Source: Hyphomicrobiales bacterium
GTDB taxonomy: Bacteria; Pseudomonadota; Alphaproteobacteria; Rhizobiales; Rhizobiaceae
Length of the DNA: 64,000 bases
Direction: 5' to 3'
NCBI GenBank assembly: GCA_900473175.1
Contig: UCKM01000013.1
Span: forward strand, 151,799-215,798
Shown: piece after piece, positions 49,252 to 58,435 of the stretch
Numbering within the stretch: position 1 is the first letter of the stretch
How the letters are laid out: every line of letters begins with the position of its first letter
Translations under genes and position numbers: made by a program
The notes under the pieces: generated by a model
The model's database searches: none
Told to the model about the DNA's origin: nothing
The model's input: the letters and a program-made list of their open reading frames with translations, nothing else

Positions 49252-49947
49252 ATGCTAACCGTTGAAAATGCATCTCTCCACTATGGCGCTGCCCAGGCAC
49301 TGCGCAGCGTGTCGCTGGAGGTGAAACCGAAGTCGATCACCTGCGTGCTTGGCCGCAACGGTGTCGGCAAGACCAGTATGCTTCGTGCCATCGTTGGCCA
49401 GCACCCGCTCTCATCAGGCTCGATCACGTTCGAGGGTGCGCCTCTTGGTCGCAAGCCACCCTATGATCGGGCGCGCGCCGGTATCGCATTCGTGCCGCAG
49501 GGACGCGAGATCTTTCCCCTGCTGACCGTGCGCGAGAATCTCGCGACCGGCTTTGCGGCGGCGAAGCGCGGCAATCGTACCGTGCCGCCGGAAGTATTCG
49601 AGCTCTTTCCCGTGCTCAAGACCATGCTCGGCCGCCGGGGCGGAGATCTGTCCGGGGGCCAGCAACAGCAGCTTGCGATCGGTCGCGCCCTCGTGACACG
49701 GCCGAAACTGCTCGTGCTCGATGAACCGACGGAAGGTATCCAGCCGTCGATCATCAAGGACATTGGTCGCGCTATCCAGTTCCTGCGCGACCAAGCGGGC
49801 CTGGCGATCCTTCTGGTCGAACAATATCTCGACTTCTGCCGCGAACTCGCGGACCACGTCTACATCATGGATCGGGGTGAGATCGTCCACTCCGGCGATG
49901 CTCCCAGCCTCGACAGGCCGGAAGTACGCAAGTTTCTGACGGTATGA
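49252..49947 (+). CDS. urtE: Urea ABC transporter, ATP-binding protein UrtE
   Basis: LivF-like ATPase of 231 residues. Walker A GRNGVGKTSMLR, the signature DLSGGQQQQLAIGRALV, Walker B LLVLDEPTEGIQPS and H-loop LLVEQYLDF are all present. The GIQPS stretch after Walker B is typical of UrtE. Last gene of the urt operon; no strong terminator is seen in the 61 bases before lysR. Confidence 0.95.
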   Translation: MLTVENASLHYGAAQALRSVSLEVKPKSITCVLGRNGVGKTSMLRAIVGQHPLSSGSITFEGAPLGRKPPYDRARAGIAFVPQGREIFPLLTVRENLATGFAAAKRGNRTVPPEVFELFPVLKTMLGRRGGDLSGGQQQQLAIGRALVTRPKLLVLDEPTEGIQPSIIKDIGRAIQFLRDQAGLAILLVEQYLDFCRELADHVYIMDRGEIVHSGDAPSLDRPEVRKFLTV

Positions 49948-49982
49948 AAAACTTGCCTTGCTGACGATACGGGATCATCGTT

Positions 49983-50007
49983 AGGGTCGCTCCCGAGGAG
50001 CAACCCT
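49983..50007 (+). promoter_or_regulatory. Hairpin covering the ribosome site of the LysR gene
   Basis: A 10-pair stem with one mismatch (AGGGTcGCTC and GAGCaACCCT, loop CCGAG region) ends one base before the ATG at 50009 and contains the GAGGAG ribosome-binding sequence in its right arm. It could mask translation of lysR or act as a weak end of the urt transcript. There is no T run, so it is not a classical terminator. Confidence 0.5.
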
Positions 50008-50008
50008 G

Positions 50009-50905
50009 ATGATCGACAAGCTGGAATTTTTCATCGCCTTGGCGCGCCACCGGCATTTTGGCAGGGCTGCGGAAGAGTGCGGTGTAACCCAGCCCACCTT
50101 GTCGGCCGCGATCCGCCAGCTCGAAGATACGCTTGGCGTGGTGCTCGTCCAGCGCGGCTCCCGCTTCCAGGGGCTGACATCCGAAGGCCAGCGCGTGCTT
50201 GAGTGGGCGCGGCGCATTGTCGGCGACACAAGGACGATGCGTGAGGAAATCCGTGCCGCGCGCTTCGGTCTCGCCGGACATGTCAAGATCGCCGCAATCC
50301 CGACCGCACTCGCCATGGTTTCGCGGCTGACAACGCCATTTCGCGAAAAACACCCCGACGTGACCTTTTCGGTGACATCGCGGACCTCGCTCGAAGTATT
50401 GACGCTGCTCAGCAATTTCGAAATCGATGTCGGCATCAGCTATCTCGATAATGAACCGCTTGGTCGTGTGACATCGGTGCCCCTCTATTCCGAGCGTTAC
50501 CAATTGATCACTTCGGCAGGCAATATCCATTCCGACCGGGAAACCGTTACCTGGGCCGAGGTGGGGAAATTGCCGCTCTGCCTCCTCACCATGGACATGC
50601 AGAACCGCCGCCTCATCAACAAGCATTTGCAGGAAGCAGGGATCGAGGTTCATCCGACCCTCGAATCGAATTCCATGATTGTGCTGTTCTCCCATATCCG
50701 CACGGGTAAATGGGCGAGCATCATGCCGCTCAATCTCGCTGAGACCTTGGGTTTTGCCGAACCAATCCGTTCCATTCCCATTGTTGAGCCCGATGCGCGA
50801 CACCTGGTTGGATTGGTCGCCGCCGACCGCGAACCCCATACGCCGCTGGTTTCAGCCTTGTTGCACGAGGCGAGGGCGCTTGCGCAGAGCTTGAATATGG
50901 TTTGA
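50009..50905 (+). CDS. LysR family regulator, probable formate dehydrogenase activator
   Basis: A 298-residue LysR-type regulator with N-terminal helix-turn-helix (LEFFIALARHRHFGRAAEECGVTQPTLSAAIRQLED) and a periplasmic-binding-like effector domain with FEIDVGISYLDNEPLG. It directly precedes the fds operon on the same strand, and rhizobial and other fds operons commonly carry such a regulator. The palindrome overlapping its stop is its likely binding site. Effector unknown (formate or a metabolite). Confidence 0.9.
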   Translation: MIDKLEFFIALARHRHFGRAAEECGVTQPTLSAAIRQLEDTLGVVLVQRGSRFQGLTSEGQRVLEWARRIVGDTRTMREEIRAARFGLAGHVKIAAIPTALAMVSRLTTPFREKHPDVTFSVTSRTSLEVLTLLSNFEIDVGISYLDNEPLGRVTSVPLYSERYQLITSAGNIHSDRETVTWAEVGKLPLCLLTMDMQNRRLINKHLQEAGIEVHPTLESNSMIVLFSHIRTGKWASIMPLNLAETLGFAEPIRSIPIVEPDARHLVGLVAADREPHTPLVSALLHEARALAQSLNMV

Positions 50906-50922
50906 TAGAAATCTTCTATCAA
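50902..50922. promoter_or_regulatory. Palindromic LysR-type operator upstream of fdsG
   Basis: A perfect 9-3-9 inverted repeat (TTGATAGAA, atc, TTCTATCAA) overlaps the lysR stop and lies 86 bases before fdsG. It fits the T-N11-A symmetric form of LysR-family sites. An AT-rich segment with tatattgatata follows at about 50936-50948 and may hold the promoter or a second half-site. Confidence 0.72.
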
Positions 50923-51008
50923 TCAACGAGTCTGCTATATTGATATATGACGCTTTTTTTGATCTGTTCTAAGGAACGGGGAGATACCAAGGGAGGGCGC
51001 TGCAGGAT

Positions 51009-51482
51009 ATGCAGGGTGCAAGTACCGATATCGCAACAAGGGCGATAGGCATTATCGATCAACTGAAGGGCGGAGAAGGCCCTCTGCTTCCTATTCTGCA
51101 CGAGTTGCAGGAGGAATTCGGCTATGTGCCGCATGAAACTCTGCCGCTGATCGCGCAAGCCCTCAATATCTCCCGCGCCGAAGTTCATGGCGTTTTCACG
51201 TTCTATCATGATTACCGCGACCATCCTGCCGGACGGCATGTGCTGAAGCTTTGTCGCGCCGAGGCCTGTCAGTCAATGGGTGCCGATGCGCTGGCTGACC
51301 GCGCTCGCGAACTCCTCGGCATCGATTGGCATGGCACAACGCCCGATGGCGCTGTCACCCTTGAACCCGTCTATTGCCTTGGCCTTTGCGCGTGCTCGCC
51401 TTCGGCGATGCTTGACGGCGAGGTCATTGGCCGGCTCGATGCTGAAAAGCTCGAGGAAATCGCGGCGGAGGTGCGGCTATGA
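51009..51482 (+). CDS. fdsG: NAD-dependent formate dehydrogenase, gamma subunit
   Basis: NuoE-like subunit (157 residues) holding a thioredoxin-type [2Fe-2S] cluster. Ligands appear as CRAEACQSMG and CLGLCACSP. It passes electrons between the FdsB flavin module and FdsA. First gene of the operon; the stop overlaps fdsB as ATGA. Confidence 0.95.
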   Translation: MQGASTDIATRAIGIIDQLKGGEGPLLPILHELQEEFGYVPHETLPLIAQALNISRAEVHGVFTFYHDYRDHPAGRHVLKLCRAEACQSMGADALADRARELLGIDWHGTTPDGAVTLEPVYCLGLCACSPSAMLDGEVIGRLDAEKLEEIAAEVRL

Positions 51483-53035
51483 CAGTCACGTTCTACGTTC
51501 CGCGCGACTCCGGCGCACTCGCGCTTGGCGCCGGTAAAGTTGCCAAAACACTCCAGTCTGAAATCGACGCACGCAACCTTGATGCGCGGATCGTGCGCAA
51601 TGGCTCGCGCGGGCTCTACTGGCTCGAACCCATGGTCGAGGTGGAAACGCCAAACGGCCGCGTCGCCTACGGCCCGGTCAAGGCGTCCGATGTGGCGGTA
51701 CTGCTCGACAATGGCATGGGCGAAGGCAGGGTGCATCCTCTCTGGCTCGGTCTCACCGGTCAACTGCCATTCCTTGCCAGGCAGACGCGCCTGACCTTTG
51801 CCCGCTGCGGCATTACCGACCCCGTATCGCTGGACGACTACCGCGCTCATGACGGTTTGAAGGGCCTCGAAAATGCGTTGAAGCTCACGCCTGCCGAGAT
51901 TGTCGCCGAGGTGACGGAATCCGGTCTGCGCGGCCGCGGTGGCGCAGGTTTTCCGACGGGCATCAAATGGAAGACGGTGCTCGATACGGCGGGCGAGCAG
52001 AAATACATCGTCTGCAATGCTGACGAAGGCGACAGCGGCACCTTTGCCGATCGCATGATCATGGAAGGCGATCCGTTCGTCCTGATCGAAGGCATGGCAA
52101 TCGCTGGCATCGCGGTCGGCGCGACCAGGGGCTACGTCTATATACGTTCGGAATACCCATATGCCGTCGAGGTCATGAACGGGGCCCTCGATGTTGCCCG
52201 CAATGCCGGTGTCCTGGGAAAATCCGTACTCGGATCGTCTTACGCTTTCGACATGGAAGTGCGGGTCGGAGCCGGTGCCTACGTCTGCGGCGAAGAAACA
52301 GCTCTGCTCGAAAGCCTTGAAGGCCGCCGCGGCATCGTCCGCGCCAAGCCGCCGCTCCCCGCGCATAAGGGGCTCTTCGGCAAGCCGACCGTCATCAACA
52401 ATGTGATTTCGCTGGCTTCCGTTCCTGTCATTCTCGATAAGGGTGCCACCTTCTACAAGGATTTCGGCATGGGCCGGTCGCGCGGCACGATCACGTTGCA
52501 GATCGCCGGCAACGTCAAGCATGGCGGTTTGTTCGAAACGGCCTTCGGCCTAACACTGGGCGAGATCGTCGACGATATCGGCGGCGGCACGGCGAGTGGC
52601 CGTCCGGTCAAGGCCGTACAGGTCGGTGGCCCGCTTGGCGCCTATTTCCCGCGTGAACTCTTCGATACTCCTTTCGACTACGAAGCTTTCGCCGCCAAGG
52701 ATGGCCTGATCGGCCATGCTGGCCTCGTGGTCTTCGATGACACTGTCGATATGCTGAAGCAGGCGCGTTTTGCCATGGAGTTCTGCGCGATCGAATCCTG
52801 CGGTAAATGCACGCCTTGCCGTATCGGCTCAACACGTGGCGTTGAGGTGGTCGACCGCCTCGCCGCCAATGTCGAACCTGAGAAGCAAATCGAGATTTTG
52901 ACCGATTTGTGTAATACAATGAAGTTCGGCTCGCTCTGTGCCCTGGGCGGCTTCACGCCCTATCCCGTCATGAGTGCGCTGACGCATTTTCCTGAAGATT
53001 TCCGCCCGGCGCCTGTCGCCCACGCTGCGGAATAG
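51479..53035 (+). CDS. fdsB: NAD-dependent formate dehydrogenase, beta subunit
   Basis: NuoF-like diaphorase (518 residues) with FMN, NADH and [4Fe-4S] sites. An N-terminal thioredoxin-like part (about 1-110) is followed by the FMN block GRGGAGFPTGIKWK, the NADH block GAGAYVCGEETALLESLEG and the cluster ligands ESCGKCTPCRIGSTRG. It reduces NAD+ with electrons from formate oxidation. Confidence 0.96.
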   Translation: MTVTFYVPRDSGALALGAGKVAKTLQSEIDARNLDARIVRNGSRGLYWLEPMVEVETPNGRVAYGPVKASDVAVLLDNGMGEGRVHPLWLGLTGQLPFLARQTRLTFARCGITDPVSLDDYRAHDGLKGLENALKLTPAEIVAEVTESGLRGRGGAGFPTGIKWKTVLDTAGEQKYIVCNADEGDSGTFADRMIMEGDPFVLIEGMAIAGIAVGATRGYVYIRSEYPYAVEVMNGALDVARNAGVLGKSVLGSSYAFDMEVRVGAGAYVCGEETALLESLEGRRGIVRAKPPLPAHKGLFGKPTVINNVISLASVPVILDKGATFYKDFGMGRSRGTITLQIAGNVKHGGLFETAFGLTLGEIVDDIGGGTASGRPVKAVQVGGPLGAYFPRELFDTPFDYEAFAAKDGLIGHAGLVVFDDTVDMLKQARFAMEFCAIESCGKCTPCRIGSTRGVEVVDRLAANVEPEKQIEILTDLCNTMKFGSLCALGGFTPYPVMSALTHFPEDFRPAPVAHAAE

Positions 53036-53044
53036 GAGATTGAT

Positions 53045-55927
53045 ATGTCCTTGATTGAAGAAATCGATTACGGCACGCCCGCCTCACTTTCCGAAAAGAT
53101 GATCACGCTGACCATCGACGGAAACGAGGTCACGGTGCCGGAAGGCACATCGATCATGCGAGCCGCGATGGAAGCGGGCATCGAGGTTCCCAAGCTTTGC
53201 GCCACCGATATGGTGGATGCGTTCGGGTCCTGCCGTCTCTGCCTTATCGAGATCGACGGACGCAACGGCACGCCTGCCTCCTGCACCACGCCTGCCATGG
53301 AAGGGCTTGTTGTCCATACCCAGACGCAGCGTCTGAAGGACATCCGCAAGGGCGTGATGGAGCTATACATCTCCGACCATCCGCTCGATTGCCTGACCTG
53401 CGCTGCCAATGGCGATTGCCAGTTGCAGGACATGGCGGGCGCCGTCGGCCTTCGCGATGTTCGTTACGGCTATGAGGGTGAAAACCACGTTTTCGCCAAG
53501 GCTGGTATCGCTGCCAATGATCGGTGGTTGCCGAAGGATGAATCCAATCCCTATTTCACCTATGATCCGGCCAAATGCATCGTCTGCTCGCTCTGCGTTC
53601 GTGCCTGTGAGGAAGTGCAGGGCACTTTTGCGTTGACGATCGAAGGCCGCGGCTTCAACAGCCGCGTTTCGGCCGGCGGCAGGCATGATAATTTCATCGA
53701 CAGCGAGTGCGTATCCTGCGGCGCCTGCGTACAGGCTTGCCCGACTGCGACGCTCACGGAAAAATCGGTGATCGAGATCGGCCAGCCGGAACATTCCAAG
53801 GTCACGACCTGCGCCTATTGCGGCGTCGGCTGCTCGTTCAAGGCTGAAATGCGCGGTGAGGAACTGGTGCGCATGGTGCCCTGGAAGGATGGCAAGGCCA
53901 ATCGCGGTCATTCCTGCGTCAAGGGCCGCTTCGCCTATGGCTACTCGACCCACAAGGATCGTATCCTCAATCCGATGATCCGCGAAAAGATCACCGATCC
54001 CTGGCGCGAGGTCACCTGGGATGAGGCGTACAAATACGTTGCGAATGAATTCCGCCGCATTCAGTATCAGTACGGACGCAATTCCATCGGCGGCATCACG
54101 TCGTCCCGGTGCACCAACGAGGAAACCTATCTCGTCCAGAAACTGGTTCGCGCCGGCTTCGGCAACAATAATGTCGACACCTGCGCACGCGTTTGCCATT
54201 CGCCGACCGGCTACGGCCTGAAGCAGACTTTTGGAACCTCGGCGGGCACGCAGGATTTCGACAGCGTCGATTATACGGACGTCGTCATGATCATCGGCGC
54301 CAATCCGACCGATGGCCATCCCGTCTTCGCCTCGCGCTTGAAGAAGCGCCTGCGCAAAGGCGCAAAGCTGATCATCGTGGATCCCCGCCGCATCGATCTC
54401 GTGCGCTCGCCCCATGTCCAGGCATCATACCATCTGCCGCTGCGACCGGGCACTAACGTTGCTGTCGTAACCTCCATGGCCCACGTTATTGTCACGGAAG
54501 GTCTCTTCGACGAAAAGTTCATCCGCGAACGCTGCGACTGGGACGAGTTCCAGGATTGGGCCGCATTTGTCGCTTCGCCGGAACATAGCCCCGAAGCCAT
54601 CGAACAGCTTTCGGGTGTACCGGCTCAGGCCCTGCGCGAGGCAGCACGGCTCTTCGCCACGGGCGGCAACGGCTCGATCTATTATGGCCTGGGCGTCACC
54701 GAGCATAGTCAGGGTTCGACGACTGTCATGGCCATTGCCAACCTTGCAATGGCGACCGGGAATATCGGACGCAAGGGCGTCGGCGTTAATCCGCTGCGTG
54801 GCCAGAACAATGTGCAGGGCTCCTGCGACATGGGTTCGTTCCCGCATGAACTGCCGGGTTACCGGCATATCTCCGACGATCAGACGCGTGATATCTTCGA
54901 CAAGCTCTGGGGCGTCAAGTTGCAGGATGAGCCCGGTTTGCGCATCCCGAACATGCTCGACGCTGCAATCGACGGTACGTTCAAGGGGCTATACATTCAG
55001 GGCGAAGATATTCTCCAATCCGACCCCGATACCAAACACGTCGCCGGTGGTCTCGCCGCAATGGAATGCGTCGTCGTGCACGACCTCTTCCTTAATGAGA
55101 CCGCCAACTACGCCCACGTCTTCTTGCCGGGTTCGACTTTCCTGGAGAAGGACGGCACGTTCACCAATGCCGAACGGCGCATCAATCGCGTCCGCAAGGT
55201 GATGAGCCCGCTTAACGGGTACGCCGATTGGGAAGTGACACAAAACCTCGCCAAGGCGATGGGGCTGGGCTGGGACTACAAGCATCCTTCCGAAATCATG
55301 GATGAAGTCGCATTGACGACGCCGAGTTTTGCCGGTGTGTCGTTCGATCTGCTGGACAAAGAGGGTTCGGTCCAGTGGCCGTGCAACGAGAAGGCGCCGC
55401 TTGGCACGCCCATCATGCATATTGAGAGCTTTGCCCGCGGCAAGGGCAAGTTTATCCGCACCGAATATGTTGCGACCGACGAGCGTACCGGCCCGCGCTT
55501 CCCGCTGCTGCTGACGACCGGACGTATCCTGTCGCAATACAATGTGGGTGCGCAGACCCGCCGTACCGACAATGTTATCTGGCATGAGGAAGACCGGCTC
55601 GAAATCCACCCCCATGATGCTGAGCAACGCGGCATTCGCGATGGCGATTGGGTGAAGGTCGCCAGCCGTTCAGGTGAGACCACCTTGCGGGCGCTGATCA
55701 CTGATCGTGTGTCGCCGGGTGTGGTCTACACAACCTTCCACCATCCGACGACACAGGCCAACGTCATCACCACCGACTTTTCAGACTGGGCAACCAACTG
55801 TCCGGAATACAAGGTCACGGCGGTTCAGGTCGGCGTCTCGAACGGTCCGAGCGACTGGCAGGTCAAGTACGACGAGCAAGCACGCCAGAGCCGGCGAATT
55901 GTTCCCGTATTCGACGCCGCGGAATAG
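53045..55927 (+). CDS. fdsA: NAD-dependent formate dehydrogenase, alpha (catalytic) subunit
   Basis: Molybdenum (bis-MGD) enzyme oxidising formate to CO2. Of 960 residues, the N-terminal NuoG-like part carries a [2Fe-2S] cluster (CATDMV..GSCRLC..CTTPA), then a Cys/His cluster segment (DHPLDCLTC..GDCQLQD) and ferredoxin-type CIVCSLCVRACEE and CVSCGACVQACP. The catalytic part starts with CAYCGVGCSF; the Mo ligand is Cys, in CARVCHSPT (Cys384, with His385 next to it), so no selenocysteine is used. ATG 53045, 9 bases after fdsB. Confidence 0.97.
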   Translation: MSLIEEIDYGTPASLSEKMITLTIDGNEVTVPEGTSIMRAAMEAGIEVPKLCATDMVDAFGSCRLCLIEIDGRNGTPASCTTPAMEGLVVHTQTQRLKDIRKGVMELYISDHPLDCLTCAANGDCQLQDMAGAVGLRDVRYGYEGENHVFAKAGIAANDRWLPKDESNPYFTYDPAKCIVCSLCVRACEEVQGTFALTIEGRGFNSRVSAGGRHDNFIDSECVSCGACVQACPTATLTEKSVIEIGQPEHSKVTTCAYCGVGCSFKAEMRGEELVRMVPWKDGKANRGHSCVKGRFAYGYSTHKDRILNPMIREKITDPWREVTWDEAYKYVANEFRRIQYQYGRNSIGGITSSRCTNEETYLVQKLVRAGFGNNNVDTCARVCHSPTGYGLKQTFGTSAGTQDFDSVDYTDVVMIIGANPTDGHPVFASRLKKRLRKGAKLIIVDPRRIDLVRSPHVQASYHLPLRPGTNVAVVTSMAHVIVTEGLFDEKFIRERCDWDEFQDWAAFVASPEHSPEAIEQLSGVPAQALREAARLFATGGNGSIYYGLGVTEHSQGSTTVMAIANLAMATGNIGRKGVGVNPLRGQNNVQGSCDMGSFPHELPGYRHISDDQTRDIFDKLWGVKLQDEPGLRIPNMLDAAIDGTFKGLYIQGEDILQSDPDTKHVAGGLAAMECVVVHDLFLNETANYAHVFLPGSTFLEKDGTFTNAERRINRVRKVMSPLNGYADWEVTQNLAKAMGLGWDYKHPSEIMDEVALTTPSFAGVSFDLLDKEGSVQWPCNEKAPLGTPIMHIESFARGKGKFIRTEYVATDERTGPRFPLLLTTGRILSQYNVGAQTRRTDNVIWHEEDRLEIHPHDAEQRGIRDGDWVKVASRSGETTLRALITDRVSPGVVYTTFHHPTTQANVITTDFSDWATNCPEYKVTAVQVGVSNGPSDWQVKYDEQARQSRRIVPVFDAAE

Positions 55928-55929
55928 CA

Positions 55930-56868
55930 ATGGCCGAGCGGTCAACCCGGCTTTCCGTCCCGCGTATCATCCGCCGCCGCAAGGGCGCGGCCGATGCATA
56001 TGCGATGGACGGCCGGATTGTGCCTGAAGAGACGCCGATTGCTTTCAGCTACAACGGCACCACCCATGCGGTCATGATGGCGACACCCGCCGACATGGAG
56101 GATTTTGCCGTTGGCTTCAGCCTTTCGGAAGGCATCGTTTCGCAAATCGACGAGATCAGCGAGATTGCTGTCGAGGAACACGACGAGGGCGTTGTTATCC
56201 AGATACGCCTCGCGAGCGAGGCCGGCCAGGAATTGACGGACCGCCGCCGTCGCATGGCCGGGCCGGTGGGCTGTGGCCTCTGCGGGATCGAGTCGATCGA
56301 GCAAGCTTTGAAGCCCGTCGCCTCGGTTGAGAAAGCCCGGCTTACGCTGGCACCGGAAGAAGTTTCCGAGGCGGTCAAACTCCTTTCGGCACTGCAGCCT
56401 CTGCACAGCGAAACCGGCGCGGTACATGCCGCCGGTTTTTATCTGTCCGGCAAAGGCATTGTCGCGGCACGTGAGGATGTCGGCCGGCACAATGCGCTGG
56501 ACAAACTGGCCGGGGCGCTGTGCCGTGCAGGGATCGATGGCAATACTGGCGCGGTGGTCATTACCAGCCGCGTATCCATCGAGATGGTACAGAAGACGGC
56601 GATTGTCGGTGCTTCCGTTTTGATTGCAGTGTCCGCGCCCACGGCCCTTGCCATCCGTACAGCCGAGGCCGCCGGCATGACGCTGATTGCGCTGGTGCGT
56701 GGCGATGAATTCGATATCTTCACCCGACCGGACCGAATTCCGGCTGCAATTTCGCAGGTGAAGACAAAGGCGGACGAGGCGGGAACCGTGCCTGTGAAGC
56801 CCAATCCCGATCCCGCCGCATCCACACTCATTCAAAGTCCCACAGTTCGATTGGTGCAATATGGCTAG
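55930..56868 (+). CDS. fdhD: Formate dehydrogenase accessory sulfurtransferase FdhD
   Basis: Transfers sulfur to the Mo-bis-MGD cofactor of formate dehydrogenase. The 312-residue product has the catalytic CxxC in GPVGCGLCGIESIEQAL and the conserved block EDVGRHNALDKLAGAL near residue 180. It starts 2 bases after the fdsA stop and overlaps fdsD by 8 bases, so the maturation factor is embedded in the structural operon. Confidence 0.96.
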   Translation: MAERSTRLSVPRIIRRRKGAADAYAMDGRIVPEETPIAFSYNGTTHAVMMATPADMEDFAVGFSLSEGIVSQIDEISEIAVEEHDEGVVIQIRLASEAGQELTDRRRRMAGPVGCGLCGIESIEQALKPVASVEKARLTLAPEEVSEAVKLLSALQPLHSETGAVHAAGFYLSGKGIVAAREDVGRHNALDKLAGALCRAGIDGNTGAVVITSRVSIEMVQKTAIVGASVLIAVSAPTALAIRTAEAAGMTLIALVRGDEFDIFTRPDRIPAAISQVKTKADEAGTVPVKPNPDPAASTLIQSPTVRLVQYG

Positions 56869-57109
56869 TGAAGGTCACAAAACGACAGCAACCAAACTGG
56901 TCTATATGGCCAACCAGATTGCGGCGTTCTTCCATACGCAGCCAAAGGACGAGGCCGTGGCCGGCGTTGCTGATCACATCAATCACTTTTGGGAGCCGCG
57001 CATGCGCACGCAACTGTTCGCCATTCTCGAACAGGAAGACAATGGTCTCGATGATCTCGTCGTTGAGGCTGCAAAGCAGATCCGCAAGCCAGGGCCGGTT
57101 CCGGCCTGA
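56861..57109 (+). CDS. fdsD: NAD-dependent formate dehydrogenase, delta subunit
   Basis: Small 82-residue subunit or chaperone-like protein of the Fds complex (LVYMANQIAAFFHTQPKDEA, then VADHINHFWEPRMRTQLFAI). It has no cofactor motifs and probably stabilises or helps assemble FdsA. The start overlaps the fdhD end by 8 bases. Last gene of the operon. Confidence 0.92.
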   Translation: MASEGHKTTATKLVYMANQIAAFFHTQPKDEAVAGVADHINHFWEPRMRTQLFAILEQEDNGLDDLVVEAAKQIRKPGPVPA

Positions 57110-57424
57110 TACTCTTCACACGAAGCCAGATCGTAAAGGTAGACAGGGCCCGCTACGGAGCTTCTTTTTGCTATTGCCTGCGGATCGAGTACGGATCGAA
57201 GGGCAGATCAGCTAGTTGATCCAGACACATTGCCTCCAGGTCTGGATGCGATAGTGGATCGCTGTACCAGTCAGCTGCTCGAACTCGGTCAAGCCGAATT
57301 CTCTTGGAACCGGCTGATCGCCAGATTGCGCGGATCAGAAAGAAAATCTTCATGACAACTATCCTTGTGGAGAATTTTCATGATATTTTCGTGCGGTATA
57401 GCCATGGAAGCAATCAAGATTGCC
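57110..57424. other. Gap after the fds operon, no gene supported
   Basis: About 315 bases with several short open frames but no ribosome site or motif. An ATG at 57380 with TGGAGAA upstream could extend the following LysR gene. The tract is AT-rich near its right end and must carry that gene's promoter. Confidence 0.5.
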
Positions 57425-57445
57425 GATATTGGAATAAACAATATC
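57425..57445. promoter_or_regulatory. Inverted repeat just upstream of the GcvA-like gene
   Basis: GATATTG, seven-base loop, CAATATC ends three bases before the ATG at 57449. It fits a symmetric T-N11-A LysR site and might mediate autoregulation, or form a leader hairpin. If the gene starts further upstream, it would lie inside the coding region. Confidence 0.4.
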
Positions 57446-57448
57446 TTC

Positions 57449-58345
57449 ATGAAGAACCTCAACAGATTTCATTTGAATGGCCTGAAAGCGGTCGAGGCGA
57501 TCGGTCGCCTTGGCTCATTGCCGAAGGCCGCTGATGAACTGGGCGTCTCCGTCAGCGCCGTGAGCCAGCAATTGATCCGCACTGAAGAGCAGATAGGCAA
57601 GACGATATTCGACCGTACCCGCGCCGGACTGGTGCCCACTCCGTTCGGCAGATCGTTGCTTCCAGGATTGGAGGACGGCTTTCAGCATCTTTCTCGGGCG
57701 GTGGCGCTTGCGGATGGCGCCGATGAGACCTTGCTGCTCTCGGTAGCGCCGACCTTCGCCTCGAAATGGCTGGTGCCCCGCCTCGGGCGCCTGCGCGCTG
57801 CGCATCCCGACCTCAAGATCCGCATTGACCCTTCACCCGGCATTCTCGACTTGAAGAATTCCGATATCGACCTTGCCATACGGTTGGGCAGCGGCAATTG
57901 GTGTGATGGCGAGTGTGACTGTTTGTTGCCGCAAAGGATGTTCCCGGTCTGCACGCCTGCCTTTGCGAAGCGGCTGAGGACACCGGCCGATATCTTCAGC
58001 CAACCGATCATCTGCTACGAGAATCCCATGTTCAGTTGGGATGAATGGCAGGCTGCGACGGGCCTTGGCGGGCCACTCCCGTTCGACGGACCTACATTCT
58101 CCGATCCATGGCTCGGCCTGGAAGCGACCATAAGCGGGCAGGGGATCATGCTGGCGTGGGATTTGTTTGTCGAAGACGCGCTCGCTGACGGCAGACTCGT
58201 TGCGCCATTTCCGATGCGCGTTCCCTCTCCCATCGCCTATTGGCTGGTATCGCCGAAAAACCGCAAGCCAACGCGGCAAGTGCAAAACTTCCAGCATTGG
58301 ATCCGGGCCGAAACTGCGCAGGAGAACACAACCGGTTCCGCATGA
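57449..58345 (+). CDS. LysR family regulator, GcvA-like
   Basis: A 298-residue LysR-type regulator of the GcvA/AmpR group (FHLNGLKAVEAIGRLGSLPKAADELGVSVSAVSQQLIRTEE) with the effector-domain block SVAPTFASKWLVPRLGRL and IDLAIRLGSGNW, typical of GcvA-like proteins. Target unknown; neither neighbour is an obvious amino-acid gene. ATG 57449 gives the standard nine-residue lead before the helix-turn-helix; ATGs at 57404 and 57380 are possible longer starts, the latter with a good ribosome site. Confidence 0.85.
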   Translation: MKNLNRFHLNGLKAVEAIGRLGSLPKAADELGVSVSAVSQQLIRTEEQIGKTIFDRTRAGLVPTPFGRSLLPGLEDGFQHLSRAVALADGADETLLLSVAPTFASKWLVPRLGRLRAAHPDLKIRIDPSPGILDLKNSDIDLAIRLGSGNWCDGECDCLLPQRMFPVCTPAFAKRLRTPADIFSQPIICYENPMFSWDEWQAATGLGGPLPFDGPTFSDPWLGLEATISGQGIMLAWDLFVEDALADGRLVAPFPMRVPSPIAYWLVSPKNRKPTRQVQNFQHWIRAETAQENTTGSA

Positions 58346-58435
58346 TCTGTTGACAAGCCAGAGCGAAGTTTGAACAGTGCCGGACATCGAGATGAGGGGG
58401 CAGAGTCTGCTGACCTCGGGCGTTGGGAGCACTTC

